Below, in pieces: positions 24,223 through 33,634 of a DNA stretch of 64,000 nucleotides. The stretch lies in NCBI GenBank assembly GCA_023404495.1, contig JAEYBE010000033.1:62001-126000 (forward strand), read 5' to 3'. The stretch is from Actinomycetes bacterium. GTDB taxonomy: Bacteria > Actinomycetota > Thermoleophilia > Solirubrobacterales > JACPNS01. The translations under genes and the position numbers were made by a program. The notes under the pieces are model-generated. The model searched no databases and was not told the DNA's origin. It saw only the letters and a list, made by a program, of their open reading frames with translations. The first letter of the stretch is position 1. Every line of letters begins with the position of its first letter.

Positions 24223-27200
24223 ATGTTCGCCAGAGAAGCCACCCGCCGCCTGATTGCGATGCAAGCCTTTGCCCTTGCTCTGGGCATAACTGTCGCGATC
24301 CAGCTCACGACCAGGGCAAGCTCCGCTCCGGCAACTCCTCCGGCCGCCAAGGTGAGCGCGCAGACCTATGCCCTTGCAGCTGAGTCACAGACGATCCTGG
24401 TGAACATTCGCCTGACCAAGACGACGCTGATCGCCAGTCTCTCCGATGACGCCAAAGCCCTTCTTGCCACCACCCAGGGCACGACCGCGGCTCGCCGCGC
24501 GGCGCAGCGAAACCCGCAAGTGAAATCAAACGCCGAGGTCGTTGCCGCTTCGATCGCCGAGAGTTCTCGCAACGCAGCTCTTCCGGCAATTCGCCGCGCA
24601 GCAAAAGGAGGCATCGCGCAGAGCAACGTGATGCAAGACCTGATCGCCCGCCGCGGCGCGAAGGTCATCTCTGCATCGCCGCTGCCAAACCAGATCGTTG
24701 CAAGGATTCCGGCGTCGCTGCTCGCCGAGCTTGAACGCAATCCGAATGTTGCCAGTGTGACGACAGCCAAGCTGCCAGTGTGGATGAGCGGACCCGGTGA
24801 TGAGTCCTACGTCTGGCGCAACGCCGGCTTCACAGGCCAGGGCAGCTCGCTAGACGGCAAGGGCAGCCCGGATTTCGTCGTCGTCGACACCGGCGCTCGC
24901 ACGACGCACAACTACTTCAAATCTCGGCTTCCGGAAGATTGCCCAACCTGCGACGGCACCGGGCCATCCCGCATCACATCACCAGTCGTTCGCAACGACT
25001 TCTCCGGTTCCAAGCACACCAACGTGATCGTCGGGCAAGTCGCAAGTACCGCGCTGAGTACTTCCGCCGACACCGGTATGGCCTACGGCATCGACAAGGT
25101 CTACGACGCATACCAGGCATACAGTCCCTACCTCTGGCTGCTTGGAATCAGCGCACCCAGACCAAGCAATTACTCGACCAGCCTCCCCGCCAGCGACCCT
25201 GGCCTTGGCGGCCTAGACGATCTGCCGGAAGTTTTCAATTACAGCGCCGGCATCTACGAGGACACGACAGACCTGAACACCGACTGGCGCTTTTTTGATT
25301 CGCTTGAAGCCAATTACGGGATGCTCACCACCGTTAGCGCCGGCAACTGCGGTATCGCCACACCATCTTTCACAAACTGCGCCGACGGGCCGCACCGCGT
25401 CTCCACTCCCACCACCAACTACAACGTCCTCAGCGTCGGCGCCATGCAATCGCCCACCGTATATCCAGACACTTCCGGCTACGAGGCCTGGGAAAACACA
25501 TCGCCAGGACCGACATGGGGGGGACGCAAGAAGCCCGACGTGATCACATCGCCGTTCAGCACCGGCGGCAACGCTTCTCAGCTCAACGACACCGGCGACG
25601 CAACCGGAATCGGCTCCGGCACCAGCTACGCCGCCCCCAAAGCCGCAGCCGGCGCACTCCTTCTCGCATCAGTCGGCGTCTACAAGCCCACCGCACAAAA
25701 AGCCATTCTGATCAACTCGGCAACGCCAGTGCAAGGCCAGACCTACTGGATGCCGCGAACCGGCTGGGGGGCGCTGAGCCTCGACAAGGCCTTCACCCAG
25801 CGCGGCAATTACGCCAACGCTGAAGTCCACGGCGCAGGGCCAAACTCCGCCCGCTTCTTCGAGACGACCGGAGTTTCGGTAGGAGACAGGGCCACGCTGG
25901 TCTGGAACCGCCGCACCGGCACCGAGTCGGTGCTCGACCCCAGCTATTACAACCTCACCAACCTCGACCTCTCGCAGATCTCGCCAGCTGACTCCACTGG
26001 CGCAACAGTGACCTCGACTGGCGGATCCGATGCGGCGGACACGGTCGACACCGACCAGACCTTCACCGACGACAACCCGATGCCCGGCAACGGAGACGAC
26101 GGCGGCGACAACGTTGAGCAGATCCGCTCTACAGCCACGGGAACGCAGATCCTCAAGGTCAAGGCACTCTCGAGCGTCGACGGCGCCACCACAGAGCCCT
26201 TCTCGATCGCCGCGCGCAATCCCGTGAATGCGATCGCCAGCCCGATCGCCAGCGTCGATGCATCGCCAAGCACGGCTCTCGCCGGCCCTGGCCAAAGCGT
26301 CACGATAAATGCGACCAGTTCCAATCCATCAAGCGCGCTCGCCCTCACCGGCGCCCAGGCGACAATCAACTTGCCCGGTGGAGTTTCGCTCACCGCCGGC
26401 ACAGCCACGCAAAGTCTCGGCACGCTGGCCTCCGGCTCACCGGCCGCGGCCAGCTGGACCGTGCAGGGCTCTGCCACCGGCGTAAAGAACATCACCGTCA
26501 CCACAAGCGGCACTGCCTACGGAGAAACCTTCGCGGGATCCGACGCAGCAGACTTCACAGTCGACGCCGACCCGCCAATCTTGACGCTCGATTCCAAGCC
26601 GCAGTTCTCGCCGAGCAGCTCGCCGAGCTTCTCTTGGTCTGCCGCTGATGCACTCAGCTCAGTCGCGAGCTACGACGCAGAGGTTCAGATCGACGGCGGC
26701 AGCTGGACACAGGTGCTTGATGCCAGCACCGACACTTCTTACGAGGCCTCAGGCTCAGATGGCCAGCTCGTCGCAGTGCGCGTTCGCGCGCGCGACACCT
26801 TTGGAAACCTGTCGGACTGGTCTGAAGCATCAACAACGATCGACACCTCGCCGCCGGTCGTCAACTTCGGGCCCTCCAGCTCGCCGGTCCGCGGGGCTAT
26901 CGCCGTGCCGGTCTCCGTCTCGAGCGCAGGTTCTCCCGTCACGAGCTCCTCCTACTCCTTCGCGCCCGGCGCGACAGCCGCGGCCCTACCGCTTCCCGCC
27001 AGTCCGACGTACTTCAACAAGCTCGACTCGGCCGTGCAAGCAACGCTGATTGTTACGGCAACAGATGCGCTCGGCCGCGCGACCACCCGCAGCCAGATCT
27101 ACACCGCCGGACCCAAGCGACTCGCGCCCGCACTGCGCATCTCAAGCGCCAAGGCCAAGCGCCGAGTTGCAACCGTTTCGGGGACGATCGCCAAAGAGGC

Positions 27201-27399
27201 CGCCGGCACCATCTTCGTGACAATCCAGCGCACCACCAAGAAGGGGACGCGCCGCGTCGTCAAGGAAGTACGCGCCTCCGGTGGCCGATACAAGGCGAAG
27301 ATCCGCCTAAAGCCTGGTCGCTACAAGGCGACGGTGCTTTGGCCAGGGTCGACGTCACTCACGCGTCAATCGTTGACGCGCCAACTGACCGTCCGGTAG
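24223..27399 (+). CDS. Secreted divergent subtilase with Ig-like C-terminal domains
   Basis: 1058 residues; N-terminal signal/anchor helix (LIAMQAFALALGITVAI). Residues 40-180 resemble a prodomain. The S8 triad appears as Asp in FVVVDTGART, His in SGSKHTNVIVGQVAS and Ser in GSGTSYAAPKAAAG, with the oxyanion Asn in VSAGNCG. The His motif departs from the usual HGTHVAG. After residue 640 come beta-sandwich units (SIASPIASVDASPSTALAG onward, then FSWSAADALSSVASYDAEVQ), ending in a basic module. TATAAC lies 11 nt before ATG. Probably an active extracellular protease, with some doubt because of the altered His region. Confidence 0.82.
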   Translation: MFAREATRRLIAMQAFALALGITVAIQLTTRASSAPATPPAAKVSAQTYALAAESQTILVNIRLTKTTLIASLSDDAKALLATTQGTTAARRAAQRNPQVKSNAEVVAASIAESSRNAALPAIRRAAKGGIAQSNVMQDLIARRGAKVISASPLPNQIVARIPASLLAELERNPNVASVTTAKLPVWMSGPGDESYVWRNAGFTGQGSSLDGKGSPDFVVVDTGARTTHNYFKSRLPEDCPTCDGTGPSRITSPVVRNDFSGSKHTNVIVGQVASTALSTSADTGMAYGIDKVYDAYQAYSPYLWLLGISAPRPSNYSTSLPASDPGLGGLDDLPEVFNYSAGIYEDTTDLNTDWRFFDSLEANYGMLTTVSAGNCGIATPSFTNCADGPHRVSTPTTNYNVLSVGAMQSPTVYPDTSGYEAWENTSPGPTWGGRKKPDVITSPFSTGGNASQLNDTGDATGIGSGTSYAAPKAAAGALLLASVGVYKPTAQKAILINSATPVQGQTYWMPRTGWGALSLDKAFTQRGNYANAEVHGAGPNSARFFETTGVSVGDRATLVWNRRTGTESVLDPSYYNLTNLDLSQISPADSTGATVTSTGGSDAADTVDTDQTFTDDNPMPGNGDDGGDNVEQIRSTATGTQILKVKALSSVDGATTEPFSIAARNPVNAIASPIASVDASPSTALAGPGQSVTINATSSNPSSALALTGAQATINLPGGVSLTAGTATQSLGTLASGSPAAASWTVQGSATGVKNITVTTSGTAYGETFAGSDAADFTVDADPPILTLDSKPQFSPSSSPSFSWSAADALSSVASYDAEVQIDGGSWTQVLDASTDTSYEASGSDGQLVAVRVRARDTFGNLSDWSEASTTIDTSPPVVNFGPSSSPVRGAIAVPVSVSSAGSPVTSSSYSFAPGATAAALPLPASPTYFNKLDSAVQATLIVTATDALGRATTRSQIYTAGPKRLAPALRISSAKAKRRVATVSGTIAKEAAGTIFVTIQRTTKKGTRRVVKEVRASGGRYKAKIRLKPGRYKATVLWPGSTSLTRQSLTRQLTVR

Positions 27400-27714
27400 T
27401 CGCTCCAGTTCCGACGTCCAGCGAACAGATTCATCGGCGGCCGCGCAACTGCGCCCAATTCGCTACGAAGAAGTCCGCCCGCGTTCGCATAGGCGCAACG
27501 TAGGTAAGCGGCAAATCCTCCAAGCGGCCACCCCGCGGGGTGGCCGCTTGGAAGAAATCTGGCTTGAAACGGCCGGACGCCATTTGAGCGACGGACACCA
27601 CGCACGCCCGTTCTAGCGACGCCGATCGCAGAAATTTCACAACCACACCCCCACCCCCTCACGGATCACAGGTCAAAGGGCCAACAAGCCCAATTCGATC
27701 TGGAGGAAACCCCA
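27400..27714. other. Intergenic interval with palindromic element A
   Basis: 315 bp between the divergent subtilase and the small secreted protein. No convincing gene. It contains the 71-bp element 27506-27576 with its 34-bp palindrome, then a C/A-rich stretch, and a strong ribosome site (ctggaggaaacc) before the ATG at 27715. Confidence 0.6.
27506..27576. repeat. Palindromic element copy A
   Basis: 71 bp, starting AAGCGGCA, with a perfect 34-bp palindrome at 27519-27552 (arms TCCAAGCGGCCACCCCG) and conserved flanks (ATCNTCCA before; AATNTGGCNNNAAANGGC after). Copy B at 28316-28386 matches 55 of 71 positions. The three differences inside the stem are each compensated on the other arm. Could be a terminator, RNA structure or mobile palindrome. 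Confidence 0.7.
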
Positions 27715-28287
27715 ATGTCCACAACCATCAACAACCGCGCATGGCTAACTCGTGCAGCCGTCGCAATCACAACTATCGCTGTCGCAATGCTCCTCGCATT
27801 CGCCGGCACGGCAAGCGCAGCCCTCAAGGGCAAGACCACCCTGGCCCTCGACCCCGGTGCCGCTGGCGCGCTCACCTCGCTCGGCGTAAGCGTCGCTCCC
27901 GTCGCCCCTGCAACCGCTGGCGCTGACGGCGTCTCCTTCCCCATCACCGGTGTTGGCGGCAGCCTCATCCCGCCGGCGCTGAAGGTCAAGCACAGCGGCG
28001 GACTCTCGCTCACGGCCGGACCGACGACGGTCAGCCTCACCAACTACACGATCCTGATCGACCGGTCGCCGGATCTGGTTGCGACGGTCAATGGCGGCCC
28101 GCGCGTCTCGATCCTCAAGCTTGACCTCTCGAAGGCTCGGCTCGGGATCGGCGGTGGCGGCCTGACGCTCGGACCGGTCAAGGCCAGCCTCACCCAGTCA
28201 GCGGCCAGCGCACTCAACGGCGCGTTCGGTGTGAGTGCATTCACGAAGGGCCTGGTGCTCGGCAACGCGACGGTGAAGATCGGCTGA
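27715..28287 (+). CDS. Small secreted protein, HtaA-like beta domain
   Basis: 190 residues with a signal peptide (AITTIAVAMLLAFAGTASAA) and a Gly/Ala/Leu-rich mature part: TTLALDPGAAGALTSLGVSV, FPITGVGGSLIP, IKHSGGLSL-like VKHSGGLSLTAG, and VSILKLDLSKARLG. The pattern is like secreted actinobacterial proteins with HtaA-type domains (some bind haem), but the match is by general look and I see no clear haem ligand. It has an excellent ribosome site and lies exactly between the two palindromic elements A and B, cassette-like. Confidence 0.7.
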   Translation: MSTTINNRAWLTRAAVAITTIAVAMLLAFAGTASAALKGKTTLALDPGAAGALTSLGVSVAPVAPATAGADGVSFPITGVGGSLIPPALKVKHSGGLSLTAGPTTVSLTNYTILIDRSPDLVATVNGGPRVSILKLDLSKARLGIGGGGLTLGPVKASLTQSAASALNGAFGVSAFTKGLVLGNATVKIG

Positions 28288-28315
28288 TCTCACCGCAGAC
28301 GGGCCTGTCGCAAAC

Positions 28316-28386
28316 AAGCGGCAGATCTTCCATGAGGCGACCCCGCGGGGTCGCCTCATGGAGTTAATTTGGCTCCAAATGGCGGG
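28316..28386. repeat. Palindromic element copy B
   Basis: 71 bp aligned without gaps to copy A (offset 810 bp). The palindrome 28329-28362 has arms TCCATGAGGCGACCCCG. It begins 29 bases after the stop of the small secreted protein. Flanking AATTTGGCTCCAAAT can itself form a short second hairpin. Confidence 0.7.
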
Positions 28387-28502
28387 GCCGATTCTCGCGG
28401 CCGGCCCCGCAAATCGCTCGGCCAGCGCCCCGCGAAAACCCCCACCACGCAAATTCGGCGAAATTCACCCAATATTGGTTGCAAACATTCGTCCATATGT
28501 TT

Positions 28503-28516
28503 ATACCAATCGGTAT
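28503..28516. promoter_or_regulatory. ATACC-N4-GGTAT operator-like inverted repeat
   Basis: ATACCAATCGGTAT, with perfect 5-base arms in an AT-rich patch about 180 bp upstream of the CBS start. Size and spacing are like TetR-family operators. No regulator gene is adjacent. Confidence 0.35.
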
Positions 28517-28638
28517 TTTTCGCATACCCTTGCATCGGGACGGAGTTCACGGGGGGTTCCGTGGATTTGCGCGGAGGTGTCTTCTGACCTAGGCGCTCTG
28601 GATCAGAGGCACTTCTGCGACGTCCCACTTTTCTTTTT

Positions 28639-28668
28639 CCGCGGCGAGAGCTCGTGCCTCCGCCGCGG
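28639..28668 (+). promoter_or_regulatory. GC hairpin in the leader of the CBS gene
   Basis: CCGCGGCG and CGCCGCGG arms around a 14-base loop, 25 bases before the ATG at 28694, followed by TTCTTATT. It could be a leader structure or an attenuator-like stem. Confidence 0.35.
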
Positions 28669-28693
28669 TTCTTATTGCGCAATACTGGAGCCT

Positions 28694-29368
28694 ATGGAAG
28701 CCGGCAGCATCAACACAACCCTGCTCAGCTCGGCCACTGTTGGCGAGGCTATGGGCGCCGTGCACCTGGTGCTTGCGAACACCCCTGTATCTATCGCCGC
28801 CGGTCACTTCATGCAGAACCGCGGCCGCGCGCTGGTGGTCGACACGGGCGATGACTCGCCATCGATCTTTACGGAGTTCGATGTCGTGAAGATGGTCGCG
28901 GCCGGCGTCAGCCCCGAAGGCAAGACGGTCTCCGACTTCCACACTCGCACGGCGGTCGCCGCGAAGCCTTCCTGGTCGCTCGAGCGCGCGCTGCACACGA
29001 TGATGGTCGGGCAGTTCCGCCACCTTGTCGTGATGGACGGCGGCCAGGTTGTCGGGATGCTTGCGATGCGCGACATTCTTGATCTGGTTGTCGAGCACGC
29101 CGAGGAGCCCGAGGCGATCGGCGAGAACGAGACGGTCGAGATCGCGGCGGTCGTCCCCGACGACTCGACTCGCCTGCTGCACAACTTGCGCCGTAGCGCC
29201 AAGCAGCACTGGGTTGCGATCAAGTGCGACTGCGAAGTCGATTGGATCGACGTCGTGATCGGCCAAGCCGAAGAGCGCCAGGATCTCTCGGCCGACGAGC
29301 TGCAAGAACTCTGGGAACAGCGTCCGCCCTGCCCCACGCTAAACAGCATGGGCGGCGGCGGCGATTAG
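28694..29368 (+). CDS. CBS-domain pair protein
   Basis: 224 residues from ATG 28694 with GGAG four bases upstream. Two CBS motifs can be followed: VGEAMGAVHLVLANTPVSIA...ALVVDTGDDSPSIFTEFDVV and VSDFHTRTAVAAKPSWSLER...HLVVMDGGQVVGMLAMRDIL. CBS pairs bind adenine nucleotides (AMP, ATP, SAM) and act as regulatory modules. The last 60 residues are acidic and contain CDCEVDWIDVV and a Cys-Pro pair, of unknown role. A stand-alone CBS protein; partner unknown. Confidence 0.85.
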   Translation: MEAGSINTTLLSSATVGEAMGAVHLVLANTPVSIAAGHFMQNRGRALVVDTGDDSPSIFTEFDVVKMVAAGVSPEGKTVSDFHTRTAVAAKPSWSLERALHTMMVGQFRHLVVMDGGQVVGMLAMRDILDLVVEHAEEPEAIGENETVEIAAVVPDDSTRLLHNLRRSAKQHWVAIKCDCEVDWIDVVIGQAEERQDLSADELQELWEQRPPCPTLNSMGGGGD

Positions 29369-29404
29369 CCTCCCCAAGAACTTTTCCAGACTGCCCTTCC
29401 TTAT

Positions 29405-29423
29405 TGACACCATGTCATATAAG
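29405..29423 (+). promoter_or_regulatory. Palindromic operator over a -10 box of the SDR gene
   Basis: TGACACCATGTCA (29405-29417) is a perfect 5-base-arm palindrome directly followed by TATAAG (29418-29423), a good -10 box 9 nt before the GTG at 29433. The wider sequence CTTAT...ATAAG continues the symmetry with one extra base. A repressor bound here would block RNA polymerase. Confidence 0.45.
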
Positions 29424-29432
29424 CTCTAGCGC

Positions 29433-30308
29433 GTGAACGTCGAAAACACATTCAACGGTAAGTCGGTGCTGGTCACCGGAGCAGCCAGCGGCATCGGCCG
29501 CTCGATCGCGGAGCAGTGCGCAGGGCACGGCGCCTACGTCCTACTGACCGACGTGGTCGAGTCGGTCCAAGAAGTGGCCGACCAGATCGGTCGCGGCGCA
29601 GAGTCGATGATCGTCGACGTATCCGATCGCGACCAGGTCGCGGCGGCAATCGATCACGTGGTCGAGCACCACGGCGCGATTGACTTCATCTTCAACAACG
29701 CGGGCGTCGCGATCTTCGGTGAAGTCGAAGAGGTCACGCTCGACGATTGGGACAAGATCATCGACGTCAACTTGAAGGGCGTCGCCTACGGCGTCAAGCT
29801 CGCCTACGACCAAATGGTCAAGCAGGGCAGCGGCCACATCATCAACACCGCTTCTGCCGCCGGGCTCGTGCCGGTGCCGCTGCAGACGCACTACGTCGCG
29901 ACCAAGCACGCGGTCGTCGGCATGGGCAAGACGCTTGAGCTCGAGGCACCCGAGAAGGGCGTGCACCTGACCACCTTCTGCCCGGGGTTCATCGACACCG
30001 GGATGATGACCAACAACACGCTGCGCGGAACGATGGACGTGCCCGAGGTGCGCAAGCTTGTGCCGGTGCCGGCGATGTCCTCGGATCGCGCGGTGAAGAA
30101 CCTGCTCAAGGGCGTCGCCAAGAAGCGTCGCTTCGTGATCACGCCGTTCTACGGGCGCCTTGGTTGGTGGCTTGAGCGTTACGCGCCGGGCCTCTCGCGC
30201 ATGCAGCACCAGTCGTTCTACCGGCAGACGGTCAAGCGCGCCGCCAAGCAGCGCGCCAAGGCCGGCGCGGTCAAGCAGACGGAAGCGCCGCCGAAGATTC
30301 CGGCGTGA
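29433..30308 (+). CDS. Short-chain dehydrogenase/reductase
   Basis: 291 residues of the classical SDR family. NAD(P) site VTGAASGIG at the N-terminus, NNAGV motif, the Ser of INTASAAGL and catalytic YVATK (Tyr-x-x-x-Lys) are all present, followed by CPGFIDTGM. The 50-residue C-terminal extension is basic and probably contacts membrane or partner (WWLERYAPGLSRMQHQSFY). Substrate unknown; many actinobacterial relatives act on steroids or acyl chains. Probably leaderless GTG start. The end overlaps the convergent exonuclease by 38 bases. Confidence 0.9.
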   Translation: MNVENTFNGKSVLVTGAASGIGRSIAEQCAGHGAYVLLTDVVESVQEVADQIGRGAESMIVDVSDRDQVAAAIDHVVEHHGAIDFIFNNAGVAIFGEVEEVTLDDWDKIIDVNLKGVAYGVKLAYDQMVKQGSGHIINTASAAGLVPVPLQTHYVATKHAVVGMGKTLELEAPEKGVHLTTFCPGFIDTGMMTNNTLRGTMDVPEVRKLVPVPAMSSDRAVKNLLKGVAKKRRFVITPFYGRLGWWLERYAPGLSRMQHQSFYRQTVKRAAKQRAKAGAVKQTEAPPKIPA

Positions 30309-30909
30309 GCTCGCCCCAGGCGAGTCGCGGTCGCTCGTAGGCTGCGGCCAGCGTCGTCTCCCCCAGTTGCTCTACCGCCCTGAGGGTGATCTCGCCGCAG
30401 GCGACCGCGTCCGAGAGCGCGTTGTGGTGGTCAAGCTCGATCCCCAGGTACTCGCTGAGCGTGCTGAGCTTGTGGTTCTCTGGAAGCGCGGTGATCTCCG
30501 CGACCGTCGCGTCTTCTGGCAGTGATTTCGGTCTGCGGGGCCAGGCGTTGCGCGCGAGCTGCATCGAGCACCCGTAGCGGATGCTCGGGGCGGCGAGGTT
30601 GGCACGGGTGAGCTCGCTCCTGAGCACGCCCATGTCGAAGTTGGCGTTGTGGGCGATCAGCGGATAGCAAGCCGCGTAGTGGATCAGCTCTGGCCAGATG
30701 TCCTCGAAGGTCGGCGCGTCGCGCACGTCTTCGGGGCGGATCCCGTGGATGCGGATCGCGCCGTACTCCCAGCGCCGCGGAGAGATGCGCGGATTGATCA
30801 GCGTGTAGCGCTCGTCGATCTTGGCGCCGTCCTCGAAGTGCGCGATCCCGACGGCGCAGGCAGCGCCCCAGGTTGCCGTCTCAAAATCGATCGCGACGAA
30901 CGAGTCCAT
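30271..30909 (-). CDS. DEDDh 3'-5' exonuclease (DnaQ-like)
   Basis: 212 residues. Exo I motif FVAIDFETA with the Asp-Glu pair, Exo II in LIAHNANFDMGVL, Exo III in HHNALSDAVACGEI with the catalytic His and Asp. This is the fold of DNA polymerase III epsilon and related nucleases; stand-alone proteins of this size usually act in DNA repair or RNA trimming. TAGTTT lies 6 nt before ATG, so leaderless. No polymerase domain. Confidence 0.9.
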   Translation of the reverse strand: MDSFVAIDFETATWGAACAVGIAHFEDGAKIDERYTLINPRISPRRWEYGAIRIHGIRPEDVRDAPTFEDIWPELIHYAACYPLIAHNANFDMGVLRSELTRANLAAPSIRYGCSMQLARNAWPRRPKSLPEDATVAEITALPENHKLSTLSEYLGIELDHHNALSDAVACGEITLRAVEQLGETTLAAAYERPRLAWGELTPESSAALPSA

Positions 30910-30954
30910 GCGAGCAAACTACAGAGCGCGCACGTCGGGCCGGCCGGTGCAGCC

Positions 30955-32067
30955 TCAGTACGAGATCAAGTCGATGTGGAAGATTGGGCTGGCCAGCGAG
31001 TCGCTCGCGACGCGGATCGATCCCGAGCCGAAGCGCCCAGCGGATCGCAGCGCCTTGACGCGAATCGAGCATCCGGTGTCAGGCAGCAGAGCAGCGCCGC
31101 AGTCGTTGCTGACGATCCTGAACGGACCGCTACCGACCGAGATGCGGTTGACCTGCACGGACTGCGCGCTGGGATTGCGGAATCGAAGCGTTTTCACCCG
31201 CTGAGGTCCGCGCTTGCGCAAGAACCTCACCCACTCCGTCGGAGCGATCTGGCGTTGCATGAACTGCGCGACGTAGGTCGAGTAGCTCGAGACCCGTGTA
31301 AAAACGTTGAAAGGATTCGAGCGGCAGCGGCGAGCGGTGAAGCTCGTGATGCCGACGAGCAGGCCATCGTTGACCAGCGGCCCGCCACTGTCGCCGTTGC
31401 AGACGCTCTTGTCCGGATCCGACGCCTGGCCAGCGCAGATCATCGACGCCGGAATCTGGCTCTTCCAGCTGCGGCGGCACGAATCGAGCGAGCGGATCTG
31501 GAGCTGGGCGGTGCGCATGATGTCCTCTGCGTCGCGGCGCGATTGGCTGCGCAGACCCCAGCCGGAGATCGTGCCGAGCGCGCCCTCGGCAGGCATCCAG
31601 TCGCTCGGTGCCAGCGGGATCGTCTGCTGGGTGCTCGGTCGCGCGAGCTTGATCAGCATCAGGTCGGCCTTCAGGTTGTTGAGGCCGTAGATCCACTTTG
31701 GGTGCTGGTAGGTGCCGATGATCGGGATCACTTCGCCGTGGGTCTCGTCGGTCAGGTCGGCGCGCCCGACGACGACGAAGCGCGGGACGACGTTGTCGAT
31801 CAGGGTGTCCTTGCAGTGGGCCGCCGTGAGCACCCACTGCGGCGCGATCAGCGATCCGCCACAGAGAAACGTGTCGATGTTCTGTTTGCGCAGGAGCCCG
31901 ACTTGGTACGGAAATTCGCTGTCAAAGCGCTCTTGCGATACCGGCACGCCGCCGACCACGGAGGTCTGGGCCGAGTGCGCCGACGCCGACGCCGGGATCG
32001 CAAACAAAAAGAGAGCCGCGACGAAGACCGCGGCCCGAAGTTTGTGGCTCAGAAATGTTGCACGCAT
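30955..32067 (-). CDS. Secreted trypsin-like serine protease (S1) with beta C-terminal domain
   Basis: 370 residues from ATG 32067, which gives the signal peptide LRAAVFVAALFLFAIPASAS; an upstream in-frame start would run into the palindrome. Mature enzyme begins at VVGG after a short propeptide. Triad: His in WVLTAAHC, Asp in KADLMLIKL, Ser in CNGDSGGP. Cys pairs match chymotrypsin folds. The last 95 residues are a beta module with an ASPM/choice-of-anchor look (LRFRNPSAQSVQVNRISVGS). Exported protease; activated by cleavage before Val. Confidence 0.93.
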   Translation of the reverse strand: MRATFLSHKLRAAVFVAALFLFAIPASASAHSAQTSVVGGVPVSQERFDSEFPYQVGLLRKQNIDTFLCGGSLIAPQWVLTAAHCKDTLIDNVVPRFVVVGRADLTDETHGEVIPIIGTYQHPKWIYGLNNLKADLMLIKLARPSTQQTIPLAPSDWMPAEGALGTISGWGLRSQSRRDAEDIMRTAQLQIRSLDSCRRSWKSQIPASMICAGQASDPDKSVCNGDSGGPLVNDGLLVGITSFTARRCRSNPFNVFTRVSSYSTYVAQFMQRQIAPTEWVRFLRKRGPQRVKTLRFRNPSAQSVQVNRISVGSGPFRIVSNDCGAALLPDTGCSIRVKALRSAGRFGSGSIRVASDSLASPIFHIDLISY

Positions 32068-32099
32068 TGGTGGCGGGAGCGTACCTGACGCAGCGACCG

Positions 32100-32141
32100 A
32101 CAAAGATGCAGCTTTGTCGTACGACAAAGCTGCATCTTTGT
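32100..32141. promoter_or_regulatory. Perfect 42-bp palindrome made of two inverted operator-like motifs
   Basis: The whole 42 bp equals its own reverse complement. It consists of ACAAAGATGCAGCTTTGT (32100-32117), TCGTACGA-type centre, and the inverted copy ACAAAGCTGCATCTTTGT (32124-32141). The 17-base core recurs at 3299-3315. It lies between the ahcY stop (32150) and the protease start (32067), so it could terminate ahcY, control the protease, or both. Confidence 0.6.
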
Positions 32142-32149
32142 AGTAGTGG

Positions 32150-33598
<1,449 letters not shown>

Positions 33599-33634
33599 CT
33601 GCGAGTGGTCTCCTTCAGGAGGTTGCGTTCGTTG

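Larger units (their letters stand above)
28288..28693. other. Long leader/intergenic interval before the CBS gene
   Basis: 406 bp. Contents: palindromic element B (28316-28386), an operator-like inverted repeat (28503-28516), a GC-rich hairpin (28639-28668) and a 10-bp palindrome ATTGCGCAAT (28674-28683) just before GGAG and the ATG. An open frame runs in from 28358 without stop, but its sequence is unlike protein and I start the gene at 28694. Confidence 0.6.

Noticed and set aside
28358..28693. Upstream extension of the CBS gene
   Set aside because: The extra 112 residues cross palindromic element B and regulatory-looking DNA and are not protein-like; ATG 28694 has a GGAG box.
30649..32088. 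479-residue open frame on the plus strand
   Set aside because: It is antisense to the exonuclease and trypsin-like genes, rich in Arg/Asp/Ala without motifs, as expected of GC-rich shadows.
33599..33634. SAH riboswitch before ahcY
   Set aside because: Only 36 bp separate merR and ahcY and the sequence has a ribosome site but no riboswitch-sized fold; none is evident before merR either.
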